64,000 bases of DNA from Limibacillus halophilus. GTDB taxonomy: Bacteria; Pseudomonadota; Alphaproteobacteria; Kiloniellales; CECT-8803. Below are positions 57,398 to 64,000 of the stretch, one piece after another. Location: assembly GCF_014191775.1 (NCBI RefSeq), contig NZ_JACHXA010000008.1:1-64000 (forward strand). Direction: 5' to 3'. The notes under the pieces are model-generated. The model had not been told where the DNA came from. It saw only the letters and a program-made list of their open reading frames with translations, and made no database searches. How positions within the stretch are numbered: position 1 is the first letter of the stretch; every line of letters begins with the position of its first letter. The translations under genes and the position numbers were made by a program.

Positions 57398-58111
57398 CTA
57401 AAGCGGTAGCGGCGAGACGCCCATCACCGTGCTGTGCAGTGCCAGCAGCGCGGCATAGACCACCAATGACAGGAGGCTGCGCCACCAACCGATCCCGCGC
57501 CAGTCCATGGAACAACGCCCGGTCATCAGTGCAGCAAAGGGTATCAGACTGGTCGTCATGCGGATCGGCCCCCAAGCAGCCCCCATCTCCGCCTCTCGCT
57601 TGCGGTCGATATGCAGCATGCCGCCCAGGGACAGCACAAGAACTCCCCCCATCAGCAGGATCGACGCGCCGTCGCCGTTTACAAGTAGGTGAGCCAATGC
57701 CCAAAGACTGGTCCCCCAGAGGAAGGGGTGCCGGGTAATCCGCAGGATGCCGCTGTTGAGAACCGTCGGGTCGGATACCTCGACGGCATCGCCCCCTACC
57801 GCGGTGGCGCTCCGTGTCGTCAAACCGGTAACAACGAGAAAGACTGCCGGAACCATGATCAGGGCTGGTAGATGGAGGAGGAAGCGCGGGGGCTCCCAAA
57901 TCGGGTCGAAAGGGGCACTACGATAGGCCAGCAACAGCCATATGAAGGTGCTCGCGTGCAGGACGCTCGCCGCAGCCAGGAATCCGCTCTGCCCGAGGCG
58001 ATCGACCAACAATCCACGCAAGGGCTGCGCCGAGAAGAGGAAGTGTCCCCCAACGAACGCAAGCGTTGCCAAAAATACCGACTCCAATGACCCTGTCATG
58101 ATGGCTGGCAT
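57398..58111 (-). CDS. NnrU family membrane protein
   Basis: Integral membrane protein with about six helices. The NnrU domain is recognised by TFVGGHFLFSA-like helix 1 and the conserved RITRHPFLWGTSLWALAHLLVNGD segment, shared with isoprenylcysteine methyltransferase-like proteins. In Rhodobacter NnrU is tied to nitric-oxide metabolism, but no denitrification genes are near, so the role here is open. Start Met 58111 or 58099. 237 aa. Confidence 0.85.
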   Translation of the reverse strand: MPAIMTGSLESVFLATLAFVGGHFLFSAQPLRGLLVDRLGQSGFLAAASVLHASTFIWLLLAYRSAPFDPIWEPPRFLLHLPALIMVPAVFLVVTGLTTRSATAVGGDAVEVSDPTVLNSGILRITRHPFLWGTSLWALAHLLVNGDGASILLMGGVLVLSLGGMLHIDRKREAEMGAAWGPIRMTTSLIPFAALMTGRCSMDWRGIGWWRSLLSLVVYAALLALHSTVMGVSPLPL

Positions 58112-58178
58112 TATCAGCGGCGATCACGCTTGCGTCCAGGCTCTCGTCAAGCGCAATCGGGCGTGCTAGTAAGCGCTC

Positions 58179-58523
58179 ATGAGCAATGACATCACAGAAA
58201 AGCAGGACGATCCCGTCGCCTGCACGATCCTCAGTCTGCTAGAGGCTGCCGCTCCTGGTGACAGCATCACACCGGGAGACGTCGCGCGTGCTTTCGCCGA
58301 GCCGCGTCGGCGACCGAAGGACCGGCCTGACCTCTGGCGGCGCTATTTGCCTGCCGTGGGGCAACAGGCGCTCCATTTGGCGCGTGAAGGGCGCATCGTC
58401 ATTCTGCGCAAGGGCAAACCGGCCAACCCGAACAAACCGATCAAAGGATTGATCCGGCTTACCTTGCCTCGTCCCGATTTGATTGTACCGGAAGCCGATG
58501 CCCCCGCAGACGACGACGCCTAA
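58179..58523 (+). CDS. DUF3253 family protein
   Basis: Small winged-helix-like protein of unknown function. The core reads [20 protein letters not shown], then [42 protein letters not shown], which is the DUF3253 pattern. The tail is acidic. Start ATG 58179, 114 aa. It lies in a divergent slot opposite the NnrU gene and its end overlaps the stop of folD by 4 bases (convergent). Confidence 0.82.
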   Translation: MSNDITEKQDDPVACTILSLLEAAAPGDSITPGDVARAFAEPRRRPKDRPDLWRRYLPAVGQQALHLAREGRIVILRKGKPANPNKPIKGLIRLTLPRPDLIVPEADAPADDDA

Positions 58524-59413
58524 AGGGCCGGATCGTCGAGGCCTGCGGCACGGTAGGCCGACGTAACGCAGTTTGCAAGCAACACCGCGATTGTCATGGG
58601 ACCGACACCGCCCGGCACCGGCGTGATGGCCCCCGCGACCTCGGCTGCTTCGGAATAAGCCACATCGCCCACGAGACGGGTCTTGCCCTCTGGCGTTTCT
58701 ATGCGATTGATGCCCACGTCTATAACCGTTGCTCCGGGCTTTACCCAGTCGCCCTTGATCATCTCGGGCCGCCCGACAGCGGCAATCAGAATATCAGCGT
58801 TGCGGCACTCCCCGGGCAAATCGGCTGTGCGCGAATGGGCTATCGTCACCGTGGCGTTGGCGCCCAAAAGAAGTTGAGCCATGGGCTTGCCCACAATGTT
58901 GGAACGCCCAACCACGACGGCCCGCTTGCCCGACAGATCCTTTCCGAGCCTGTCCTGCAAAAGCAGCAGGCACCCAAGCGGCGTACAGGGAACCATCGGC
59001 TTGCCGGCTCCGGTCATCAAACGACCTGCGTTGACGACATTGAATCCGTCCACGTCCTTTGCCGGTTCGATCGAGCCAATGACGGCATTAGCGTCGATCT
59101 GCTTGGGTAGGGGAAGTTGAACCAGGATGCCGTGAACCTGGGGGTCGGCGTTCAGTTGGGCAACCAGTGCCAACAGATCGTCCTGCGTCGTCGTATCCGG
59201 CAGTTTATGCTCAAAAGACTGCATGCCTGCTTCAAGCGTTTGCTTGGCCTTGTTGCGCACATAAACCTGACTGGCAGGGTCTTCACCAACCAGCACAACC
59301 GCAAGTCCGGGCACGACACCCTTCTGGCTCTTCAATTCAGCGACCTTTTCGGCCACCCGTCCGCGAAGGCCGGCGGCAAAAGCTTTCCCGTCGATAACAT
59401 TGCTACTGCTCAT
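58520..59413 (-). CDS. folD: Methylenetetrahydrofolate dehydrogenase / cyclohydrolase
   Basis: Bifunctional folate enzyme that interconverts 5,10-methylene-THF and 10-formyl-THF with NADP. Substrate-binding [13 protein letters not shown] carries the catalytic Lys. QLPLPKQID, the NADP loop [18 protein letters not shown] and the C-terminal [16 protein letters not shown] are all intact. 297 aa. It is the last gene of the yggT-DUF167-folD group, about 94 bases after the DUF167 stop. Confidence 0.97.
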   Translation of the reverse strand: MSSSNVIDGKAFAAGLRGRVAEKVAELKSQKGVVPGLAVVLVGEDPASQVYVRNKAKQTLEAGMQSFEHKLPDTTTQDDLLALVAQLNADPQVHGILVQLPLPKQIDANAVIGSIEPAKDVDGFNVVNAGRLMTGAGKPMVPCTPLGCLLLLQDRLGKDLSGKRAVVVGRSNIVGKPMAQLLLGANATVTIAHSRTADLPGECRNADILIAAVGRPEMIKGDWVKPGATVIDVGINRIETPEGKTRLVGDVAYSEAAEVAGAITPVPGGVGPMTIAVLLANCVTSAYRAAGLDDPAL

Positions 59414-59507
59414 CTTTTCCCCGGTTTTATCTTTGGTTGTTCAATGCCTGCCTGGAAGGTAGTGCGCTTTGTTCGGCGCGCCTGTCCGAAAACGTCTCTC
59501 ACAAGAG

Positions 59508-59837
59508 CTATTCCGACACCGGCTGCTCTGCAAAGAAAGCTGTGGCAATCGTTTGGATATCTTTGATATCTCCTTGCACGCGCAGTGTCTTCTCGCGTGC
59601 AGATTGACCCGTAACAATCTCAATGGCGCGCTTGGGTTGCCGAAGAGTTTTCGCCAACAGCTTAATCAGCGCCGCATTGGCCTTTCCATCTTCCGGCGGC
59701 GCGGTGACTTTGATCTCCCACCAGACCTGACCCGCAGCATCCTCGCGTAATCCACCCAACGCCGTTTGCCGCGCGCCTGGCTGAAGCCTGATCCAGAGCA
59801 TCACCCCGTCGGCGGTATCACGGTAGGGCTTTCTCAC
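59508..59837 (-). CDS. DUF167 (YggU) family protein
   Basis: Small alpha/beta protein of unknown function. LWIRLQPGARQTALGG, then EIKVTAPPEDGKANAALIKLLAKTL, followed by AIEIVTGQSAREKTLRVQGD, is the full family pattern; the Lys/Arg-rich C-terminal segment suggests nucleic-acid contact. 109 aa. Its start overlaps the end of yggT by 4 bases, the usual pairing of the two genes. Confidence 0.92.
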   Translation of the reverse strand: MRKPYRDTADGVMLWIRLQPGARQTALGGLREDAAGQVWWEIKVTAPPEDGKANAALIKLLAKTLRQPKRAIEIVTGQSAREKTLRVQGDIKDIQTIATAFFAEQPVSE

Positions 59838-60130
59838 AAGGATACGAGCACGTTGAATAGAAGCCGTTGAAGGAAAATCAGGATCAAGATCAAGATGACC
59901 GGCGTGATATCGATCCCACCAAAAGCCGGGATGATGCGGCGAATCGGTTTTAGCGCTGGTTCAGTGATGCGCCAGAGAAAAACGCCTATCGAATTGACGA
60001 ATTGATTCTGCCGGTTCAAGACATTGAACGCGACGAGCCAGGAAAGAATCGCGCTGGCAATAATCATCCAGATGTATATGTCGATCGCCATCAAAAGTAC
60101 GCTGATCAGCGGATCTAGAACCACGCGCAT
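59834..60130 (-). CDS. yggT: YggT family membrane protein
   Basis: Small integral membrane protein of 98 aa with two hydrophobic regions. The conserved YIWMIIASAILSWLVAFNVL, PALKPIRRIIPAFGGIDITP and LFLQRLL-type helix define YggT. It is linked to osmotic tolerance and cell division factors in some bacteria. Start Met 60130 follows AGGAGG; a much longer frame upstream is not supported. It heads the minus-strand group with DUF167 and folD. Confidence 0.9.
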   Translation of the reverse strand: MRVVLDPLISVLLMAIDIYIWMIIASAILSWLVAFNVLNRQNQFVNSIGVFLWRITEPALKPIRRIIPAFGGIDITPVILILILIFLQRLLFNVLVSL

Positions 60131-60286
60131 GCCTTCTTCGCCTCCTTTTCTCTCGGGGTCTGCAGCCCCGTCTAAAGCTAGCGAGCTAGAGAGATGGCGG
60201 CAAGGGTCGAGAAAGCGACTGGCGGCGTAATTCAGTTGCCTTTTGGGCCGTACAACCGGTTGCTCGCCGCCGGCCCTGCGATCCGC

Positions 60287-60315
60287 TTGACAGGCGCGTT
60301 GCGTCCCCCCATATT
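60287..60315 (+). promoter_or_regulatory. Promoter of tRNA-Ala
   Basis: Consensus TTGACA (60287-60292), a 17-base spacer and CATATT (60310-60315) lie about 52 bases before the tRNA. The -35 box is perfect, in keeping with a stable-RNA gene. Confidence 0.6.
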
Positions 60316-60367
60316 CGCCCGCGCCTCGCCCCCTCTCGTAAGAGAGCGGATGGCGGAGCCCACGCAA

Positions 60368-60443
60368 GGGGCCGTAGCTCAGTTGGGAGAGCGTCTCGTT
60401 CGCAATGAGAAGGTCAGGGGTTCGACTCCCCTCGGCTCCACCA
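60368..60443 (+). tRNA. tRNA-Ala (anticodon CGC)
   Basis: Full cloverleaf: acceptor GGGGCCG paired with CGGCTCC, D arm GCTC/GAGC, anticodon stem TCTCG/TGAGA around loop TTCGCAA, and T arm AGGGG-TTCGACT-CCCCT. The discriminator is A and CCA is encoded. The anticodon CGC reads GCG alanine codons. It is a single-gene unit with its own promoter and terminator. Confidence 0.97.
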
Positions 60444-60448
60444 ATGAT

Positions 60449-60480
60449 AACCCCCGGGTCGCCCCCGGGGGTTATCTTTT
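60449..60480 (+). terminator. Rho-independent terminator after tRNA-Ala
   Basis: AACCCCCGG (60449-60457) pairs with CCGGGGGTT (60465-60473) over a seven-base loop, followed by ATCTTTT. It stands six bases after the tRNA CCA. Confidence 0.85.
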
Positions 60481-60486
60481 GCGGCG

Positions 60487-61521
60487 TTAGCCGGCTGCCT
60501 CATCGAAACCGCTCAGCACATTGACCGCATTGACGCCGATCTCTGCCACGGCATAACCGCCTTCCATGGCAAAGAGGGTCGGCAGCTTCAATGCCGCGAT
60601 GGTCCGTCCAATTTCCAGGTAGTCCGGGCTCTTGAGCTTAAACTGCGAAATCGGATCTTTCTCGAAGGTGTCCACGCCCAAGGATACAACCAGAGCATCG
60701 GCTCGGTAGTCCGAGATTACCTTGCACGCATCTTTCAAGGCAGCGGACCAAAGATCAAACCCGCTCCCCCACCGCAGTGGATAGTTGCGGTTGAACCCTT
60801 GTCCGCTCGCCTCTCCCAATTCATCCGCATACCCCAAAAAGTAGGGAAATTCCTGCAAAGGATCGCCGTGGATCGACAGGAAATACACGTCTGAGCGCTC
60901 ATAGAAAATACTCTGCGTCCCGTTTCCATGGTGATAGTCCACGTCCAGGATCGCGACCCGCGCGGCGCCCTGATCGCGTAAGGCCTGCGCGGCAATAGCC
61001 GCATTGTTCAGGAAGCAGTACCCACCATAGTAGTCAGCAGCCGCGTGATGGCCCGGCGGCCGACAAAGGGAGAAAACGCTACGCGCGCCAGCATTCAGCA
61101 CATCGACCCCTGTCAAGGCGACGTCCACGGCACTGATTGCCGCCTGCCAGGTGCCCGCCGTGATTGGTGAACCTGCATCAAACGAGTAATAGGAAAGCTT
61201 GCCGTCGATGGCCTCAGGCTCCCGCCCTCGAAATCCGCGGATTGGCCAGTTCAAGGGTAGTGCATCATGCGCGCGTCCCGTCGCGGTCCAAAGGGACCAA
61301 GCTTGTTCGAGAAAGGCCACATAGGCCGGAGCGTGAACCCTCTCGATCGCAGTTCTCGGATGTCGTGTTGGCGTGTCGACAGAGCCAAGGCCTACTTCTC
61401 TAACCCTGGCCAACACGGTATCGGCCCGCGACGGCATTTCGACAGCGGGCTTCAATGTTCCGTCGATCAACTCAAGTCGCGCGTGGTGCAGTCTGTGATC
61501 CTCGGAATAAATGGTTTTCAT
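60487..61521 (-). CDS. Acetylpolyamine amidohydrolase (histone deacetylase superfamily)
   Basis: Zinc-dependent deacetylase of acetylated polyamines. His158-His159 in RPPGHH and the zinc ligands Asp195 and His197 (DVDYHHG) and Asp284 (GVDTF), plus Tyr323 in GGYAVAE, fall on the same residue numbers as in Mycoplana ramosa APAH. SLCRPPGHHAAADYYGGYCFLN-like and SLGVDTFEKDPISQFKL blocks are almost identical in type. 344 aa. It is divergent from the response-regulator gene and follows the tRNA unit. Polyamine use is inferred, but the family match is close. Confidence 0.93.
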   Translation of the reverse strand: MKTIYSEDHRLHHARLELIDGTLKPAVEMPSRADTVLARVREVGLGSVDTPTRHPRTAIERVHAPAYVAFLEQAWSLWTATGRAHDALPLNWPIRGFRGREPEAIDGKLSYYSFDAGSPITAGTWQAAISAVDVALTGVDVLNAGARSVFSLCRPPGHHAAADYYGGYCFLNNAAIAAQALRDQGAARVAILDVDYHHGNGTQSIFYERSDVYFLSIHGDPLQEFPYFLGYADELGEASGQGFNRNYPLRWGSGFDLWSAALKDACKVISDYRADALVVSLGVDTFEKDPISQFKLKSPDYLEIGRTIAALKLPTLFAMEGGYAVAEIGVNAVNVLSGFDEAAG

Positions 61522-61649
61522 GGAGTCCTTGTCTCCCCGTCTCTGACCTCTAACCGTCTATGGCAACGCTAACATGACGCCGTGAACACCAAAAGACAGC
61601 GCTTGTCGTACAGGGTTAGAAAGCCCAGCCAAAGCCTTCTCAGTTCTTT

Positions 61650-61679
61650 TTGTATTTTTTAACAAGTCGCGTTTAGAAT
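61650..61679 (+). promoter_or_regulatory. Possible promoter of the response regulator
   Basis: TTGTAT (61650-61655), an 18-base spacer and TAGAAT (61674-61679) lie about 32 bases before ATG 61711, in a locally AT-rich stretch. The -10 box fits well and the -35 only in its first three bases. Confidence 0.4.
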
Positions 61680-61710
61680 GACTGACCGATACAACAATAA
61701 GTGAACGGGA

Positions 61711-62403
61711 ATGGTTGGGCCGCGTGCGTGCATTTGGATCGTCGAGGACGATCCCGACATCGTAGAACTGATCACGCATTTCCTTGGCCGTGAGGGTTTT
61801 TCCGTGCGTTCCTTCGCGCGCGGGCAAGCTCTGCTCTCCGCCATTACCGAGGGACTGCCCGAACTCTTTCTCATCGACCTGACCTTGCCCGATCTGGACG
61901 GCATCGAGCTGACCCGCAGAGTCCGTGCCAGTTGTGATCGGCCGGTAATCCTGGTTACGGGTCGCGGCGCGGTAAAAGATCGCGTCACCGGCCTCGACGC
62001 CGGCGCTGACGACTATATTGTAAAGCCCTTCGATCTCGCCGAGTTATCGGCCCGAATTCGCAGTAATTTGCGGCGCACCGAGGCGAGTGGGTCCAGCCTG
62101 CCGGATGAACAGCGTCTCGATGGCTTCACTCTCAATAGTTTGGTCGGCACCTTGAGTTTCAAGGACAACACGATCGACCTGACGGAAAAGGAAGCCGCGA
62201 TCCTCGGCTACCTTGCAAATAACCCGAACCGGGTCATTCCAAGAGACGAGATGTATCTTTATCTAAGTGGTCGGAATTGGGATGGTGTCGATCGTAGTTT
62301 AGACGTTTATCTCTGCCGGATTCGTAACAAGATGCATGGCCTCAATCCACGTTACAACGGCATAAAGACGATCCGTGGCGTGGGCTACAAACTAACCAAA
62401 TAG
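61711..62403 (+). CDS. OmpR/PhoB-type response regulator
   Basis: Two-component regulator. The receiver domain (about 1-125) has the acidic pocket Glu12-Asp13-Asp14, phospho-acceptor Asp56 in FLIDLTLPDLDG, and Thr83 and Lys105 in DYIVKPFD. The C-terminal winged helix (about 135-230) ends in TIRGVGYKLTK. 230 aa. The stimulus is unknown. The gene converges with a histidine kinase and their 3' ends overlap by 12 bases; the two may be partners although not in one operon. Confidence 0.95.
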   Translation: MVGPRACIWIVEDDPDIVELITHFLGREGFSVRSFARGQALLSAITEGLPELFLIDLTLPDLDGIELTRRVRASCDRPVILVTGRGAVKDRVTGLDAGADDYIVKPFDLAELSARIRSNLRRTEASGSSLPDEQRLDGFTLNSLVGTLSFKDNTIDLTEKEAAILGYLANNPNRVIPRDEMYLYLSGRNWDGVDRSLDVYLCRIRNKMHGLNPRYNGIKTIRGVGYKLTK

Positions 62404-64000
62404 GGCATTATCGCCTGTATCGGATTGTTGATCTTCCGACCCCTGACTAATCTTTTCTCGCTCGGCGGCAAGCTGATGCCGGTGATACTCTTCCGCGACC
62501 TGGGGCGTTGGCAGCAGCAAGAAGATTTTCGTGCCCCTTCCTTCCTCGCTCTCAATCCAGCAATCGCCGCCTGACTGACGAACGAACCCAATTACCATGC
62601 TCAGGCCAAGACCGGTTCCACGACCGGCTTCCTTGGTCGTATAGAATGGGTCGAACGCCCTTTTGATAACCTCTTCGGTCATGCCGGTGCCCTGATCCGA
62701 TACTTCCACCAGAACATACTCTCCCGGGATCAGGTTCGTTTCGCGCCCCTCCTGGCGTTTTTGTGTGGTCGCCTGCGCGCCGATCCGAATCTCGCCCCCC
62801 TGAGGCATCGCCTCGGCCGCGTTGAGTAACAGGTTGAGCATCACGCCCTTGAACTGTTCGCCATCGACAGCGACAAGCAAGTCCGGATCAAAATCCTCGA
62901 CAATGATTTGCGCCTTTCCCTTGATCGCCGGTCGGGAGAATTCGATGCTGCGCTTGATCAGGTCGGCGATAGCAAAATCATCGATATCCAATTCCTGTTG
63001 ACGTGCGTAGGCCAAAAGCTGCCGACTGAGATTCGCTCCTTGTTTGGCTGCACTTAGGATGCGCGTAACCAGGCGGTTTCTGCGGGCCTCTTCATCCCCT
63101 GACATCCCCATCAGCTCGGCATTGCCATGGATCACCATCAGGAGGTTGTTGAACTCGTGAGCCACGCCGCCCGTCAGAATACTGAGAGATCGCGCCTTTT
63201 CCATCTCAGCCAGCATTTGCTGTGCCTTGCGGTCGGCAACCGAGCGCCGCAAGGCCTCGCGCCGCGAATCCCGTTCCGCCTCCAACAAAAGCAACAACAT
63301 CTGATGGGCCTTGGCATCGGCTTCTGCCCGACGCTGCGCTTCCTGCCGTCCGCGTTTTTCCAACCGCAGCATCCGCGCTATGAGGCTGCTTTCCTTTCGA
63401 AGCGTGAGGAAAACCGCCAGAGTGAGCAAGCCGGCAACGCCGGAGGAAACATAGATGATGATCTTGATAATTTGGGTTTCAGAGCCGTGTATTCGACGGA
63501 TCCAGTTCGTTTCCGTATAGAGTGTCGTTGAGATCGAACGAGCGAGCTGCTGCATCTCCGGCACTGCCATTTCGAGCTTCTCGACAAATGGTCGGGTCGT
63601 GCCGGTGCGCTCGTAATCCTGATAGAGCTCCTTTACCAGGCTCTGCAATCTACGAACCTGACCTTGATCGTCAGGATCCAACTGCCCCAGGGCTGCACCG
63701 TAACGACCCTGTCCGGCAAGACTGACCCGACTGACCAGAATCTGAAAACGTAAACCCAGTTGGTCTTGCATTTCAGCAAACTTGGCCGGGTCGGCTTCCA
63801 TCGCTTCATGCACGACGGCGGAAGTTTTGTAGACCTCTATCTCGATATTGTAGACCTGCCAGAGGGTCTCGTTGACACTGTCCTGTATCTCTACATTCTT
63901 CTTAAAGAACAGAAACAAGCTGAGCGGAATCGAACTGAGCAACAACACGCAAAGAAAGAGCATGATGTACTCGGTTATAATATTCCGTTGTTCTTTACCT
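62392..64000 (-). CDS. Membrane sensor histidine kinase, partial at right edge
   Basis: Hybrid-free sensor kinase. A first membrane helix is near the visible N-terminus, a periplasmic sensor region follows (about 25-165), then a second membrane helix (about 167-190) and an Arg/Glu/Ala-rich coiled coil (about 200-260). The DHp helix has phospho-His in GGVAHEFNNLL. The HATPase follows with LLNAAEA (N box), DQGTGM (G1), FDPFYTTKEAGRGTGLGLSM (F and G2). Met at 63963 is an apparent start. The frame stays open through the 37 bases to the window edge (reading GKEQRNIITEYI), so the gene probably begins beyond it. The ligand is unknown. Confidence 0.9.
   Translation of the reverse strand, partial: GKEQRNIITEYIMLFLCVLLLSSIPLSLFLFFKKNVEIQDSVNETLWQVYNIEIEVYKTSAVVHEAMEADPAKFAEMQDQLGLRFQILVSRVSLAGQGRYGAALGQLDPDDQGQVRRLQSLVKELYQDYERTGTTRPFVEKLEMAVPEMQQLARSISTTLYTETNWIRRIHGSETQIIKIIIYVSSGVAGLLTLAVFLTLRKESSLIARMLRLEKRGRQEAQRRAEADAKAHQMLLLLLEAERDSRREALRRSVADRKAQQMLAEMEKARSLSILTGGVAHEFNNLLMVIHGNAELMGMSGDEEARRNRLVTRILSAAKQGANLSRQLLAYARQQELDIDDFAIADLIKRSIEFSRPAIKGKAQIIVEDFDPDLLVAVDGEQFKGVMLNLLLNAAEAMPQGGEIRIGAQATTQKRQEGRETNLIPGEYVLVEVSDQGTGMTEEVIKRAFDPFYTTKEAGRGTGLGLSMVIGFVRQSGGDCWIESEEGRGTKIFLLLPTPQVAEEYHRHQLAAEREKISQGSEDQQSDTGDNALFG

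Noticed and set aside
1-64000. CRISPR array, insertion sequence or prophage
   Set aside because: No regularly spaced repeats, transposase, or phage structural genes were seen anywhere in the window.

Overview
The window is GC-rich bacterial chromosome, almost fully coding, with no prophage, insertion sequence or CRISPR array. Gene families and gene order point to an alphaproteobacterium, most likely of the Rhodospirillales type. Signs are the runs lysC-ptsP-rodZ-ispG-hisS-hemA-prfA-prmC-DUF4167, the methyltransferase/comF/grxC/nitrilase/DUF1178/ubiG group, xerD beside aroK-aroB, bolA/J-protein/cobS/cobT, IalB, and an L-malyl-CoA lyase-type enzyme. This placement is inferred from family knowledge; no search was run.

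Layout. 1-461: no gene. A very strong leftward promoter and what looks like an rRNA-operon leader, then upstream DNA of a cell-wall peptidase. 462-2935: M23 peptidase and periplasmic Cu/Zn SOD, closed by a terminator. 2954-5672: clpB on the minus strand with a heat-shock-type promoter. 5775-6533: MOSC protein. 6591-18091: a long minus-strand block running lysC, ptsP, rodZ, ispG, hisS, hemA, prfA, prmC, DUF4167 (amino-acid, isoprenoid and tetrapyrrole synthesis, nitrogen-PTS signalling, cell shape, translation termination). 18242-24095: ubiG, DUF1178, a methyltransferase, a nitrilase-family amidase, glutaredoxin, ComF, an NDUFAF5-like methyltransferase, GNAT and Nudix proteins. 24117-29367: argJ, a periplasmic PPIase and secA. 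29644-31614: a solitary acyltransferase-SGNH protein that modifies surface glycans. 31657-34874: accA, a TPP riboswitch driving a lone ThiY-type binding protein, and a CoA-ester lyase. 34951-38058: xerD with an uncharacterised secreted/periplasmic protein and a 45-residue membrane protein. 38186-42068: aroK-aroB, a CorC-type transporter and DUF2889. 42088-46553: ribbon-helix-helix protein, BolA, J-domain protein and the CobS-CobT cobaltochelatase subunits.

46582-54799: mostly single genes. They are an aminotransferase, DinB, a quinone reductase, a Rhizobium etli-type asparaginase, a TrmH-family methylase, IalB, RlmN, an EamA permease and a PhyH-type dioxygenase. 55075-60130: argG, the AzlC/AzlD branched-chain amino-acid exporter, NnrU, DUF3253, and the yggT-DUF167-folD operon. 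60368-60480: tRNA-Ala(CGC) with its own promoter and terminator. 60487-64000: an acetylpolyamine amidohydrolase, an OmpR-type response regulator and, convergent with it, a membrane histidine kinase that runs off the right edge.

Most of the content is conserved housekeeping. The least explained pieces are the xerD-linked secreted protein plus its 45-residue membrane neighbour, the Cys/His-headed J-domain protein before cobS, the divergent glutamyl-tRNA reductase, the lone riboswitch-controlled ThiY, an AT-rich island at 47785-47910, and a long inverted repeat between prmC and the DUF4167 gene.
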